Positions 11,645 through 24,077 of a DNA stretch of 64,000 nucleotides are shown here, one piece after another. Each line of letters opens with the position of its first letter. The stretch's first letter is position 1. Location: positions 2,488,877-2,552,876 of the forward strand of contig NC_049991.1 in the NCBI RefSeq assembly GCF_000003815.2. Direction: 5' to 3'. The notes under the pieces are model-generated. The model did not search any database. It saw only the letters and a program-made list of their open reading frames with translations, and was not told the DNA's origin. A program made the translations under genes and the position numbers. Source of the DNA: Branchiostoma floridae (taxonomy: Eukaryota; Chordata; Leptocardii; Amphioxiformes; Branchiostomatidae).

Positions 11645-11862
11645 GTAAGCTGAGTTACTCAAGCCAGCTCCAGGACAAAGGGTAGTACGATTCATAAGGT
11701 AGAAGTTACTGAATAGAACTTGTCAATGGTCAGACGTGTGATCAAATGGCATTCCTAGTCTTTCTTTAGAAACAAACAAATCTAGCAGATGCTGTCTGGA
11801 ATGTCTGACCATTTCCAAATTTTATGCATAGTTGCTTGAGTAACTTGTGTACTAATCATTAA
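11645..11862. mobile_element. Possible fold-back MITE, GTTACTCAAG family
   Basis: GAGTTACTCAAGCCAGC on the left and TTGCTTGAGTAACTTG on the right are inverted and enclose about 190 bp. The ends resemble the family at 1951-2121 only over the core motif. Confidence 0.4.
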
Positions 11863-12382
11863 AAAGTTCCTAATGTCAATTTCTTCAACTTTTTTTCAAC
11901 ACGCTAACACACATGAAACATCATATTTTTTCTCGGGGAAATCCTGGGTCTTAAATTTGGAAACAGAAATATTGGATCAGAAGATTATCATCCATTTAAC
12001 ATCTTCATCATCCTAATATCTAATTCTCTTCCAAGAAATCAATGATACCAGGATAGACTGTGCATAATAAAAGGAAAAAATTTCTAGAACATGAATAATA
12101 GATACATTAACCAGTAAATTATGACACTAAGCGAACAGATAATTCTGATATAATCAGGCTTATTTGTTTTACAAAGCAAAGAACATTAGAAATAGAATGG
12201 CTCACAATCTAGTTGCATACCTACAGTAACTGATAATTTTGCTAGAATAGAAACATGATTTAGGCCCTTTTGTGCATTTCTGCGCGTCCTACTAACTTTG
12301 CCAGTAAAAATAAAAAATTGAAGAAAGACTGTTATTTTTGCTTGTAAACATCTCTAATAAGTCTATTCTACCTTGAATTATA

Positions 12383-12751
12383 AGGCCACACCAATTTAAT
12401 TTCTTGGTTCACGGATTCGCTCGCTCCTATTTTTTTGAAAATAAAATAAAAATAAAAATTACCACTCAGCAAATTTTCACCATTAATGAAACCATTCACC
12501 AACTTTCTGGTGTAGCAAATTGGCCTTTATATTATAAGCTCCTTAAAGTGTGGGTACAGGTGCTGTTAATGTACAATGATAGTGTTTTTGTACTTTTTTC
12601 AAGCTGAAAACTTATTTTCTTTATGTTTTGGATTAGCCGTCACCTTTATCCCAACCATTTTACAATTTTTATTTTTATTTTTATTTCGCCCTCTCGCTCC
12701 ATATTTTTTATGAAAAAATCCGTGAACCAAGAAATTAAATTGGTGTGGCCT
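12383..12751. mobile_element. TIR MITE, AGGCCACACC family
   Basis: A near-perfect inverted repeat of about 35 bp starts AAGGCCACACCAATTTAATT and ends AATTAAATTGGTGTGGCCTA, with GTTCACGGATT and AATCCGTGAAC inside. The interior is AT-rich and non-coding. A solitary terminus of the same family ends at about 14272. Confidence 0.85.
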
Positions 12752-12813
12752 AAAAGTGGAAAACAGTCACGTGGGAAAAAAACTTTTGAAAAAATGCCAT
12801 TGGTACCTTCATT

Positions 12814-13034
12814 TAACGTTAGTTCACCTTTATCCGTAGGGTAACCTATATTTGTTGTATAAAAAAATAGGGCATTTAGGGATCGTTTAGGCGATGGAAG
12901 GTACTTTCACATTGCAATATTTAAGAAATGTTGACATTTGAAAGCCACGTCGTTGACCTGACATCTCTAAATACCCATTTTTTTTTACAACAATGAATCT
13001 AGGCTACCCCACGGATAAAGGTGAACTAACGTTA
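12814..13034. mobile_element. CCTTTATCCG MITE, copy 2
   Basis: The ends are TAACGTTAGTTCACCTTTAT and ATAAAGGTGAACTAACGTTA. Sub-terminal GGGTAACCTATATTTGTTG pairs with the right arm. The element is about 220 bp and wholly non-coding; it is one of nine copies in the window. Confidence 0.9.
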
Positions 13035-13238
13035 CCAAATACTACCTACTTGTGTATTCTGGTGATACATGCAGGCAGACTTACTCTTTTACACCCATAA
13101 ATATACCACTGTTCCTAAATCCTATTTGAGAGTTAATCAACTCAAGGGGACAAAGGGAATAAATCAGCAAGTTCAAGAGGGACGTAAATCCTTCAGGAGC
13201 TGAGATCAGCTGGAGAAAAATGAGACAGGAGGGAGAAT

Positions 13239-13722
13239 TAGGACACAGCAAGTAAATTTCATGGATGACATCAGCTCGCCCATTAATTTTCGCCTGATTT
13301 TGAAATAACAAACATATTTTTCCACTTCGGGGATGGTCAGATATACCAAAATAGGCAAAAATGTGTTGTAGCCTAATAATTATACTAAGTAGAAGTGACA
13401 TTAGGGAGAGACACTATAGTTGCAGAGGTGAAACTTTTTGGAGGTACAGTACCAATATGGAAGCCATGAATGTATTTGCCAACTTGAGAAGTGATACCAG
13501 CGTACCACACTACAATGTAAAATCACTTTTAATACACTGATTTACTTCTTTCATACAGGAATGAATGCCTTGTTAGTTTTGATGTCACTTTAAATCTTGT
13601 TACAACGTAACGTGATATAGTGTCTATTTTTAGAATTTAGCCATCTTGTGTTTTTTTTCGCGCCATCTCTTTTTGCATTCTGCATAGGATGTCATCCATA
13701 AAATTGACTTGCTGTGGCCTTA
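13239..13722. mobile_element. TIR MITE, ATGGATGACATC family
   Basis: The left end TAGGACACAGCAAGTAAATT with CATGGATGACATC is inverted at the right as GATGTCATCCATAAAATT and GCTGTGGCCTTA. Relatives are at 38886, 52596, 58154 and 58882. Confidence 0.8.
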
Positions 13723-13903
13723 GGAGGCTGGGATAATCTCCCGGGACGGGTAGACTCCTGGGGAAAGTGATTACATCTGTCTGTGGGCAGGACTAATGAT
13801 GATGAAGGAGGAGTGATGGGATTACTGTGACCATGGGTGGGTTGATAATAGGGGAGGGCATGGTGGGGGGGGGGGGGCGTGCAGGGTTTATATTAGCCAG
13901 GAT

Positions 13904-14092
13904 TAGGGCTGGGTACCGGTACAGTGTACGGTGTACCGGTACAAGACAGTTTTTTTCTTATTGGAACGGTTCAGAAAAAAACGAAGCTGAAAAAATTCAA
14001 TGGACCGGATATTGGATCTATTGGAAAATGAACAGATAATATGATCTGGCATTCACACGTTTTGGGGCTTACCGGTCAAAGAAAATAATTGC
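13904..14092 (+). mobile_element. Truncated hAT-type MITE, third copy
   Basis: The left end TAGGGCTGGGTACCGGTAC and the sub-terminal TTTTTTTCTTATTG match the other copies. Similarity stops after CTTACCGGTCAAAGAAAATA, so the right half with the AGGTCC cluster is missing. Confidence 0.8.
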
Positions 14093-14272
14093 TTTGATTT
14101 TTTACTAAATGTTCTGAATAAATCTTGGCATTGTTTTTAGACTGAAATTATGCGTACGTGGCCCTACATGACAATATTTACAGGTTTTGTGAGCAAAACC
14201 TATCATTTTTTGAATTAAAAGAAAAATGGACAGGCAAATCTGAGGAGCAACAAATAAAATTGGTGTGGCCTA

Positions 14273-16230
14273 ATGGTCATGACAAGGATGGTGTGGATGG
14301 TGCTCTTGGTCCTTCCACGGTGAGATTTTGAAAATGTTACTGAGAGTAAAAAGTTGGCATGATAAGGGGCTTACTGTAACTCTGTTACGGAAAAGTTAAC
14401 ATAACATTTGATTAGGACTTTTTGATGAGTGGCATATCATCATTTTAAATAGTTTTATCGCTTCTGTCCTTGGTGCTGAATCTATAGTTAGGTAAGGAAA
14501 TGGTAGACATTTTTCAACACGTAAATGATAGCAAAGTACCACAGACTTTGCTGCTTCATTTTAGCATGCTGGTGGTAAATTGTAGCATAGTGGCCCATTA
14601 CGCTAAAGATCAGATGCACTAGCTAGAACCCTGGGGGAAGCTTGGAAGGAGAGGAAATGACAGGAATTGGTTTGCAATCAGAACCATATAGTCTGTGTGA
14701 CAAAAACTCTGCTGTTTGGGCTGTAACTGTCCCCTCCTCACAGAGGCCGGTCGGATGCTGGGCAGGCTACTATAAGTGAGGTTTAATCAGGCTAAGAACT
14801 ATTCCAGAGACAAGAGGAAACGGGTAATCTGAGGGACAGGAAATTAATGCACTTGGTTCGCAATCAGAAGCACAGACAACGAAGAGGAAGGAAACAGGGA
14901 CTCGGAGAGACGGGAAATTACTGCATTAGGTTTGCAATCAGCATCCTAGACAAGGGGAAACAGTGAAGAATAGGGCTTCCTTGGCCTCCCCGTTCCACTT
15001 ACAAGGAGCATTAGTTTTACACCACCCTAAGGTGGCGTTCTAGGCTGAACTGAAGACATGCTGCAAAATGGTTTATTTCTCTGTTGAAGCAGCCCGACAG
15101 CGGTGCTGTGTTCACAAATGAATCCATTTAACATTCGGTGCTTGTCGGCTAATTGCAGAAATGATGCCATCATTAGCACGTTGGTGATTCCTAAATTTGT
15201 CTTCTTGCTACGTACGGAAATGAGTTTAAGCTATGAAAGCATGAATAATCTTATCTATTCTATTCAATTTCATACTTGGAAATACATTCAATTATCACAT
15301 TTGTGTTACGTGCGCCCCTTATTATTTTTTGATTACTTAGATTATCATTTTAAGATCACCTATATTTGCAGTCTGCGAACAAATGTCAAAATGAATGAAC
15401 AATCATTCAAATATTCCCCTACCTTATAATTCTACGTATTGATATTTACTCCTCACAATCAACTTAAATAGTTTGCCCCCTGGGTCCTATAGGCAATTTT
15501 CTGGTTCACTAGTAAAGTAAATGTCAAATAACTTTTCTCTGGGTTCAGCCTATAAATGACGCATCATTCTCTGGATGTCACGGGCTGAGGTAAGCAATCA
15601 TGCAAATTTTGTCTTAACTTTGCATTTTAAGGGTGCCAAGGCTTAAATTTTTCTCAGACGTCCACATTACAAGGGAAGTTTTCAGGGAACAAAGCACTTT
15701 GTGAACTTAAATCAAGAATGTTGAAAAGACATCTGACGATTTTCATTTATCTGTGAATACTTGTATTTGCAGAATGCCTTACAATGACCCAAGCCGTATT
15801 TTTCCTGACTGCTAATTCAACTTTTTGCTTTCTGAAAATTCAAAAGTGTGAGAAAAGAAGAGGAATGACTGCCAACAATTCAAAGCTCAATTGAAAGATA
15901 AGTTATCATCTTTTAGAATCTGCTCATATCTTATGCACAAAAAGCAGCTATACCAAGACCTTCTAGAATTCAACTATGCCTTTCTGAAAGTTTTCATATT
16001 TTTATATTATTCTTACAGTACCTAACATTGTATTCAAACCTATTAAAGCTGCCAAGTCCAAAGTTTGCCCTCCCGCGCAAATATTTGCAGAAAAGGATGA
16101 AGAGACTCTGCAGCAATTACATTGAAATTTTTGGATACAGGGCTTTGATTACATGCTTTCTTGAAGTAGCAAATGAAGAGGCCATCCCAATATGGGATAA
16201 CAACATTGTAAGATGGCTCATGACACTTAC
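14273..16230. other. Exchanger intron; no further exon seen
   Basis: This lies downstream of the sodium/calcium exchanger exon on the minus strand and is presumably its intron. Three imperfect relatives of GGAAATTAATGCACTTGGTTCGCAATCAGAA occur at about 14653, 14838 and 14909. I could not find a following exon (calcium-binding loop) here. Confidence 0.5.
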
Positions 16231-16963
16231 CAAGTTCTAAGTGGTCAGTTTCCTTCTCCACATCCACCCTCCTGGAGCAGTAGTCCTTGTCGGCGATGTA
16301 AGCCAGGATGACCAGGATGGGGAAGAACATGAAGGTCACGATGGCTTCCCACAGGTCCATCACATCCTTGGTGTTCAGCACCAGCACGATGTACAACCAC
16401 GCGTACGCAAATATGGAGAAGAAAGCTGTGACCGCAAACACCTTGACCGCCTTGATCTTGCGGACCTCGCCCGCGGGAATCGCGGAGACGCACACCCCCG
16501 TGATGATTAACAAGTTGAAGGCAGCGGAGCCGACGATGGTGCTAGGTCCGAGCTCCTCGGATTTGAACCCGGTTTTTATGATCCCGACTATGGATAGCAG
16601 GATCTCCGGCGCGCTGGAGCCAAGAGCCATGAGAGTCAAGTTCGCGACGGTGTCGTTCCATATCCTGACTTCGACCTCCTCTACGATGTCCGTTCCCGGC
16701 TTGACGATACTAATCGTCTTTGTCTTGCTGGTAATGACCTCGATGGAACACATGAAGACATCGGCAATGATCGCCACTCCCATGAAGCAGTACAGCATCG
16801 CGAAAAGGTACAGAAAGGCTCGTAGTGCGATAGGCCATGTTGCTTCGACAAATATGGGAAGGATGATACCCTTGTCCGAGCAAAAATAGTTGGCGACATT
16901 AACACAAGTTTCAGGCGATGCCGTGGTCTGGTTCAAGAACGATGCTATTGTTGTATTTGCCAT
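16231..16963 (-). CDS. Sodium/calcium exchanger (NCX/SLC8), N-terminal exon
   Basis: Encodes the start of a plasma-membrane Na+/Ca2+ antiporter: 244 residues plus a split glycine codon, partial at the 3' end. The extracellular head has two N-glycosylation sites (N3, N11) and a cysteine pair (C20, C28) before GIILPIF, as in NCX. Five membrane segments follow at about 47-69, 108-129, 141-163, 174-196 and 204-224. The alpha-1 repeat carries NLTLMALGSSAPE (residues 108-120) and GSAAFN (145-150), the ion-binding signatures. The exon ends CTTG/GTAAGT at 16231; the reading frame continues past it only by chance. An acceptor TTCTCTTTACAG puts the exon's 5' edge at 17058, so 95 bases of 5' UTR precede the ATG. 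No cleaved signal peptide is evident. After segment 5 the sequence is DKDYCSRRVDVEKET rather than the basic, aromatic XIP autoinhibitory stretch of typical NCX. The rest of the gene must lie to the left. Confidence 0.93.
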
Positions 16964-17058
16964 GGTTAATAGTTTATGCTAATGTACTCTTCTCTCAAAA
17001 TAAAGATCCATCCATGATCTTGGCTCCAGTAGCTGCCCTCTTTTCACAAGTTCTTTGT
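16964..17058 (-). other. Exchanger 5' UTR segment and splice acceptor
   Basis: The minus-strand acceptor TTCTCTTTACAG ends at 17059, making 17058 the first base of the exon. The 95 bases up to the ATG at 16963 contain in-frame stops, so at least one upstream non-coding exon should exist to the right. Confidence 0.7.
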
Positions 17059-18046
17059 CTGTAAAGAGAAAAGAAAGACTTACATCAGCAAATAAGTTAG
17101 TTGTCCCAAAATCTACCAAAAGCTCTGTATTACAAAGCATATCGAGGTACATTCTAAAGGAGTGGCAAGGTGTTTGGTGTAATATAACCAGCTAATGCTG
17201 ATTGACGCATGGTGTATTACACAAAAGGGCACTTATATATACAGGCTATGCAGATAATATAGCATATTCAATGAATGAGGACCTTTATAGTATACATATA
17301 CCCACTGTATTAAGTACATGTCACAACAAATTTTAAGAATAGTCAATGGATACATGATATTACGGTACTATGCAACATCAAGAATTATCCTGTATTCTAC
17401 TATAAGTATTTGATACTTTTCGTTTTCAAGACTTCATTGTCGTGTTAGGGCACCAGTGGCCTATTTCCTTTGATGGTTTACCAGACTGCAAGAGATATAA
17501 TCACACACACACACAAGCTTTATTTGTATTTCCAGTATCACTGGGACACCTGTTGTTATGGTGTCAGCATAGTTGATTGCCTCAGGGTGTGGTGCATGTA
17601 AAGGCACTCGTCTGGGTATAATGAACCCAGTGACAGTACAAATAATGTACATTGTGTACATTCAACCTGCTAGAATGTTTCACCTTAAAGCAAGAATGAG
17701 CTCTTTTGTTCAAAGCATTGGTGTCTATTTTGAAAGTTAATTCTTATGGTAACATTTACAAAACGTAAGTCCTAATAAAAAATTCAACTTTCACACAAAT
17801 GTATCGTACAACATCCGTATTAAAAGTAACACTGGGAGATGCCATTTTACCAATAACTTTTCACTACATTTGACAATATGTAGCACGTACATGTACCTCC
17901 AGATCAAAAAATTAAAAGAAAATTCAGAATGCAAAAGGTACAATTGACTCAGGTTAAATGCTCGTTCCAGTAAATAAAATTTATCACAAATGCCAATAGT
18001 CTTACATACTTCCTGCAAGGACATCAACTGTCAGCAGGTAAACAAG
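17059..18046. other. No gene recognised (probable exchanger 5' intron)
   Basis: Only a short CA microsatellite at about 17503-17514 stands out. Confidence 0.5.
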
Positions 18047-18050
18047 TTAA

Positions 18051-18996
18051 CCCTATTCAGACCGGGGGGGGGGGCTTTTGAGGCCCGCGCTAACTTCGAT
18101 GTCCTATAACGCCAGAACGGCTTACGCTAGAGCCACCAAATTTGATGAGTTTTCCTAAAATATTGTTGGCAACAATTTTAAGAAGTTTGACAAATTTTCA
18201 ATTTTTTCTTGTTGCCATGGCAACCGTTTGTTGACAGGCAGTTTTGCCAAAAATCACTATTTTTGGTTTTAACTATGTATTTTTCACATTTATTTGCTAT
18301 ATTACTGCGATTTTGTTACATAAATAAAATTTTATATTATTCAGCATATCTTTTATAATTATATATGCATAAATTATGCTAATTTGATGACGTCATCAGC
18401 CCAAAATCCAAGATGGCGGACCGAATGGCCAGATCAAGAATAACAAGCTAATTATCCGTTAAAATTTGTAACTACCTGGTATTTTTTCATCAAAAACCAT
18501 CTAAATGAATGAATTTAGTCTATTTCCATTGCCCTTTGTGATTATTTGTTGCAAAAAAAGTATTTTTAAAAATTCAAGGTGGTGGATATAATATGGCGGA
18601 GCCCAACTCATATCTTAGATGTGCATGACGTCATTTTATGACGTCATATTGACGTCATTGATGTTGCTATTGGCAACGCAAGTCGTAATAAACATTATTA
18701 TTCTGTTATCTGCACTTGTTGTTACATTTTTGTAGCATAACTTGAAGTTTTCTGAGAATACCCATTTTTCATGGGTTTGGCCAATGTAATCAAATTGATG
18801 ACGTCATAATTACGTTATCTTACGTCAACGTAACGTCAAACGTCATATACTTGTCAGATATTATGTCGAAATTATGTCCTGAAAATTTGGTGACCCTAGG
18901 GCACGTCGTTTTAGAGTTATAGGACTTAGAAGTGGAGGGCCTCAAAAGCCCCCCCCCCGGTCCAGGGATGACCAAAAAAGCCCGGTCTGAATAGGG
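18051..18996. mobile_element. piggyBac-like MITE with CRE and YY1 sites, copy 1
   Basis: A 946-bp element is flanked by TTAA on both sides (18047-18050, 18997-19000) with termini CCCTATTCAGACC and GGTCTGAATAGGG; TTAA target plus CCC ends is the piggyBac pattern. Runs of G and C lie just inside. It has no transposase frame. It holds five perfect TGACGTCA octamers (18388, 18626, 18639, 18650, 18799) and two YY1-type AAnATGGCGGA sites (18410, 18590). The second copy is at 46694-47639, same orientation and same length. Confidence 0.88.
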
Positions 18997-19000
18997 TTAA

Positions 19001-22000
19001 ACGAATAAGCACACAAATTTTAAATCCTCCTGTTGGTTACCTTACTGTCCCATGGTCTCCCACCACTTCATCCACTGCGAAAGTGTCAGCAAGAAGCGCT
19101 GCTGAATACACAACCGGTCACAGTTGTGACCGTCTATTGACTGCTGTCCCCCCGCCCATCTCGCCTAGCTACTGTCGTCACAACACTGCCACAGGGCGGT
19201 TTACGGTAATAGCCTCCTACTCGTCACTCATGCTAATGATGCCCTAAGGCACTGCCCCAATTAATGCTAAGTAGAGCAACAGTCCCTGGCCATTTTTTCT
19301 GTTTTGACTGCAGTCCAGGCTGATCATTGGAGGAATTTATAGAGACTTGTTTTGCTGTGCTTCTCTTGAAAAAGTCCTCTTCCAACACTGACCTCCTGTT
19401 AAAAATGCACGGTGAAACAGATGTTGGAAGGTCCGACTGAAAAGATAGAACAACCAAACCCCAATCTTAGCTTCAAAGCTTTAAAGATTTGATATCTTTT
19501 GATAAATATTTAAAGCAGTAACAAGTTTCTCAACCTACTGTTATGCCAAGTTACTGAAAATTCCCTTACATGTAGGGTAAAGCCACCTACATGCACACCA
19601 GGTCATGAGATATCGATCGCTACTCGATCTCGACTTCAGAAAATCCCCGAGTTCAGAAGGGCCTCTTGGACACACGATCAACACTGCAGTCATTGGCCTT
19701 AAATTTGACCTGAGATTCCTTATCTTAGACTGTTAGCAGCCCATACGGTATACATCAATAAGCAAGCCACTGACATGCACTTGGGGGGATTCCAACTATT
19801 CACCCAATAAAAAAACTTTTATCGGGAATGTGCAGTAAGTGTTTATGGTACATCATTCTAATGTCACTTTTATTGAAGCATGTGATGGGGGGGAAAATAG
19901 CTGTTCCAGTACACTGAAACACTAAAGTTTTAAATTACTGCACTATTGCTACATACGTCTTGAGACTACTGAAAATGCACGCATGCTGTGTTTAAAGAGC
20001 TATAGATTTTCCAGTTCGTAAAACATTTTGCGTTTTCCATGTACATATTTTGTTGTGAGAGTAACACAGTGTTTTGGATGGATAGCCATGCAAGGATGCA
20101 AAGCATTTTACAAAAAAGTGAGTGTCTACCGAGCGTCCCTCTTTATGTTTTTGGAGACACGGACAAATAGAAAGGAGGTATGAAATTGTAAGGAGAGGTC
20201 GATAGGGTGTAGCATATGAATGGTGAGATTTTGGAGGTCAGCCAAGATGGTGAAAGGTTTTCCCTGTGACTGGCAGGAAGAGCCGCAGCTCCGAGCGGCG
20301 ACTCGCCGTGACAATCTGGGGGACGGTGATAAGATAATGTAGGACTTATCACACTAGGACGGTTGCCGTCAGTTTTCTACAAATCGATAACAATCATGAT
20401 GAATGTACCATGAAAACAATAGCACTGGTACAGATTGCCACAAGTTGAATCAGGGCTGTAAAACTAAGCCTAACGGTAGAAAAACATCTGAGAGAAAAAT
20501 GCAGACAGTCTGTGATCATCAAAAAGGGCAGTTTGAAAGTGCTTTCAGTGGTCAACAGTTCATACAACTTTTGCACTATCACTGTAATATTTTGGTATTT
20601 TGGTATGATTTCTATCAGTAAACCCTAAGCCGCAATCGTCACTGCTATGAACAGTGGCTGTATAGACAACTCTCATGTTCACGAACATGACTAATTATCA
20701 ATTCATCTCAAAGGGTTCTGCTGAAAAATGATGTAATTTGACTCATTTTAGTGGCTACAAGACAAAGTTCCAGGTCTTAACAGATCTTTGATAGCAAAGG
20801 GGAGACTAGACTGTCCACTGACTGTACAAAGATGTGATCCCTATGGTATTTCTTCTTTCCAGACAGCATACAAACCAGAGATTTGGCTTAAAGTGTATTT
20901 CATGTGTACCATATCAACGTCCATAATGAACTAACGCAACCTGACATATGCACTGTAGCCATGCAAGCATTATGCATATTACTCCGGGCAATCCTGGAAA
21001 ACACTCCAAGGGCTAGACTTTAAAGTTTAATACACCTGAACATGATATGGATAATCAATAGACGCATGTTCTGTCATATTAAGCTCCTACTAGTACCAGT
21101 TTGACAGAATCCATTAACAACTTGCAGATCCTCTTAAGTCAGTAATCTCCGGTAGTTGATACCAAATCCTTTCAACTTTTGAAAAACAGGATGTTTAATG
21201 TCAAAATGAGAATATGATCACACCTAAGAGGCATATCTGAGAATGGACTTCTACCTGTCACATCATGTAAGCAACTCTTTCTATTTTGAGACCTTTTAAA
21301 TGATGGCTATGACTGTGAGACTTACAAAGTAAGTAGTAGATTTAGTCTGAGACCAATATCACTATGTGCAATACCATTCGCGTTGCCTTAATGTATACAT
21401 GTAGTTTTGATGTTGTTGTGTTGTGTCGTGAAGAGATTTTAACTGACACATGAAATGGCTTTAAAAAATGTATTAATTGATTTTAATTGCCAGTGAATTT
21501 GCAGTATTGACTTGTTGGAATTTCTATTTGTAAAATCGGCACAATTCAGTCAAAATTTTTCGACTGCCAAGTTCGATTAAATAAAGTTTGATTCGATTTG
21601 ATTTGAAAGCTGCAAATCTTTAAAGTGCAGGAAACGAAACAGGTCGTTCATTTTGCTAGCCCTGAAAGATTGTGAGAGTCATGTGAGTGGTGAAAGGAAA
21701 GTCTTTTCTTTTTGACCATGAACAAATTCTCTAAGCCTATATGTTGGCTTGTGAGTGCCAAGAAGGTCAAACCTCTGTCACAATACATTTAGCCTTTTTC
21801 AATGTTCACTACTCTACCATTATGTGCTACTTTCTAGACCATCCTTTAGCCTATTATCGACGTAGTCTGTATGTAATTGTTCTGGGTAGGCCACTGTCCC
21901 AAATGACCACTGCTGCAATCAGTTGGCTCACAATAATTATAGTAATCTCTCTAAAGTGACTTTAGATACCAGCCATCACATCCATTTGGTTAATGGATTC

Positions 22001-22429
22001 ACTACCCCAAAGGTCTTTCTTGCAAAATTACTTCTAAAACCTGTAAATGGGGCCCCCAGAATGTATGATTGTGAGCTTGTCTAGCTTCTGCCATCCTCCC
22101 ATTTGTTTCAAGCAAGTTTCTCTTTGTCCAATCAACAGGATGCTGATAGGACTTCCTCGTGAGTCATGCCATTCATTTGTATCTTGTCAGAACATGTGCA
22201 TGTTTGGGCCGTGGTTATTGCATTGGACTGAGCCTCCAATCCTACAAGCTTCAAAAGAATAGCCTGTCAGAATTTTTTGTTTGTTTTTAATGCAAGGTTC
22301 ATAACATGGACACAGAAGCAGTTTTACACCATGCTAGTGGCAATAGAGTCATGACAACCCTTTATATAAGCCTATACATGTATACAAGTGTTATATTTGT
22401 TACACATGAACTGGGCCGCGATAAAGTTT
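19001..22429. other. No gene recognised
   Basis: About 3.4 kb without a supportable gene or matched repeat. A somewhat GC-rich patch at 19.02-19.45 kb has no coding signal that I can defend. Confidence 0.45.
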
Positions 22430-22815
22430 GATACAGGTGTTTCGGACTGGGTGATAAAACACAGGCTTTGAAGTTTTATCACACCAGCTTCCATCGAATA
22501 TTTCAAACATACTCTTTGCATGCCGAGTGCGGCGCGATCAAAATGCGGCGCGAATGAAATACATGTACCTGATTTGGCCATCGAAACAATGCTGTCGTAA
22601 CAATTTTTGTCTGGGAGCACTAACTTTTCTCAACTTCTGTCACATGTCGCATGTGTTTTCTCAGGTGGGTATGACATAGATAAAATACAACACGGTGTAT
22701 TCTGCATCACCCTCGGTCACAGCCCTCCCACAGGTTGGATCGCCCTCCGGCGATCCGACCACGGTCGGGCTGGTACCTCGGCTGATACAGAATACACCGT
22801 GTTGTATTCTATATT
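22430..22815. mobile_element. TIR element with ACACCGTGTTGTATT head
   Basis: A fold-back head (22677-22812) has ATACAACACGGTGTATTCTG inverted as AGAATACACCGTGTTGTATT around a GC-rich loop with GCCCTCCGGCGATCCGACC. It is joined to a body of about 230 bp on its left. The same head plus body occurs inverted at 25190-25575, and a partial head at 39931-40015. Confidence 0.7.
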
Positions 22816-23377
22816 TATCACAACTCAAGTTGTCAGAGTGCCAATGACAGAGTGTGAGACTTTGAGACTTTGAGTGTAACTTTAGACAGCACAATTTCAA
22901 CATCACAGTCACCATGACAGATTGCTGGAACCATTCACATGAAGGACCAGACTTCGAAAACCCAATTTTCCACTGCCAAGAAACGAATTAGGGATTTCAG
23001 AAGACCAGCGGACTTCTGTCACTCAAGGGAACACGGAGAAAAACGATTTTTAACGTTTCGTTCCTTTTCCAATATCTGAAGTCTATGTTAAACAGCTGTA
23101 GGTATAGGAAAGGCAGACAGACTGGCACCTGGTTTGGAATAATTAAATGTGTATCTCGTAACTGTGTTGTGTTGATAAGGAATTGTTTGAATGATCACAA
23201 TTTAATTTTAACCAGAAAAAATACTTAGTATGCTACAACATCAATATTCTTTACCCTCCACAGTGCTAAGGGTGTGTCCATGCACCAGATTTATACTGTT
23301 TAAGCAAGAGGGAGCAAAGAGAAGTTGAGACATAAGGCCTGAAATTACAATACAAGAGTTGTTATATAATGCCATCA
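22816..23377. other. No gene recognised
   Basis: Spacer between transposon copies; nothing supported. Confidence 0.5.
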
Positions 23378-23385
23378 TTGTGTAA

Positions 23386-23796
23386 TAGCGGTGTAAAAAA
23401 ACGTTTTTTTCTTATTAGATCGGTCCAGAAAACCGGACCTGAAAAAATTTGAAAATTAACAGATTATATGATCAGCATTCACATGTTTTGGTTCTTACCA
23501 GTCGAAGAAAATAACGGGCAAAGTAGAGTAGAGTCTATAGTAATTTCTACCAAGTTTTACAGTCAATCGTACAGAGGCAGCTGGCCTTGTAGGATTTTAA
23601 TTAAAGCGGCAATGGGAGTTGAATACTCCATCAAATAGATTTCTTTGTAGCGAAATAGGCCCATTCTTTTGAGTATGGTCCATTCACAAGTTTTTCCATA
23701 CTGAAACAGGTCCAGGTTCAGGTCTCGACCTGGACCTGATCCTCTGGACCTGAACCGGACCTGGACCTGAATTTCCTGTACTGGTACCCACCCCTA
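23386..23796 (+). mobile_element. hAT-type MITE with 8-bp target duplication, fourth copy
   Basis: An exact 8-bp duplication TTGTGTAA flanks it at 23378-23385 and 23797-23804. The right end is GTACTGGTACCCACCCCTA and the interior has the family's AGGTCC/GGACCT cluster. About 15 bp just inside the left TAG terminus are lost. Confidence 0.9.
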
Positions 23797-23849
23797 TTGT
23801 GTAAGCTTCTGGACTTGTCTGCTGATTGTCATTGGCACCTACATCCATG

Positions 23850-24077
23850 TAACGCTAGTTCACCTTTATCCGTAAGGGTAACCTTTATCCGTTCTTTTTT
23901 AAGAACAATGTATTGAGGCATATCAAGCTGACAGATAATGGTTTCAAATTGTAATATTTTGAAAATAGTACTATATTTTGAAACTACCTACTGTCCATCG
24001 ACTTGATATCCCCGGAAACCCTGTTTAGCAACACAACGGATATAGGTTACCCCGCGGATAAAGGCGAACTGACGTTA
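23850..24077. mobile_element. CCTTTATCCG MITE, copy 3
   Basis: The ends are AACGCTAGTTCACCTTTATC and GATAAAGGCGAACTGACGTT with GATATAGGTTACCCC in the right arm; non-coding. Confidence 0.88.

Noticed and set aside
13862-13879. G-run as a quadruplex regulatory site (also near 18064, 43180, 46711 and 49328)
   Set aside because: Single homopolymer runs without spaced G-tracts; those at 18064 and 46711 are part of the piggyBac-like MITE ends.
16043-16230. Continuation of the exchanger frame past the donor
   Set aside because: The residues after LELG have no NCX similarity, and GTAAGT marks the exon end.
16241-16889. Open frames on the plus strand and in other minus frames over the exchanger exon
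   Set aside because: They are shadows of a GC-rich coding exon and show no domain.
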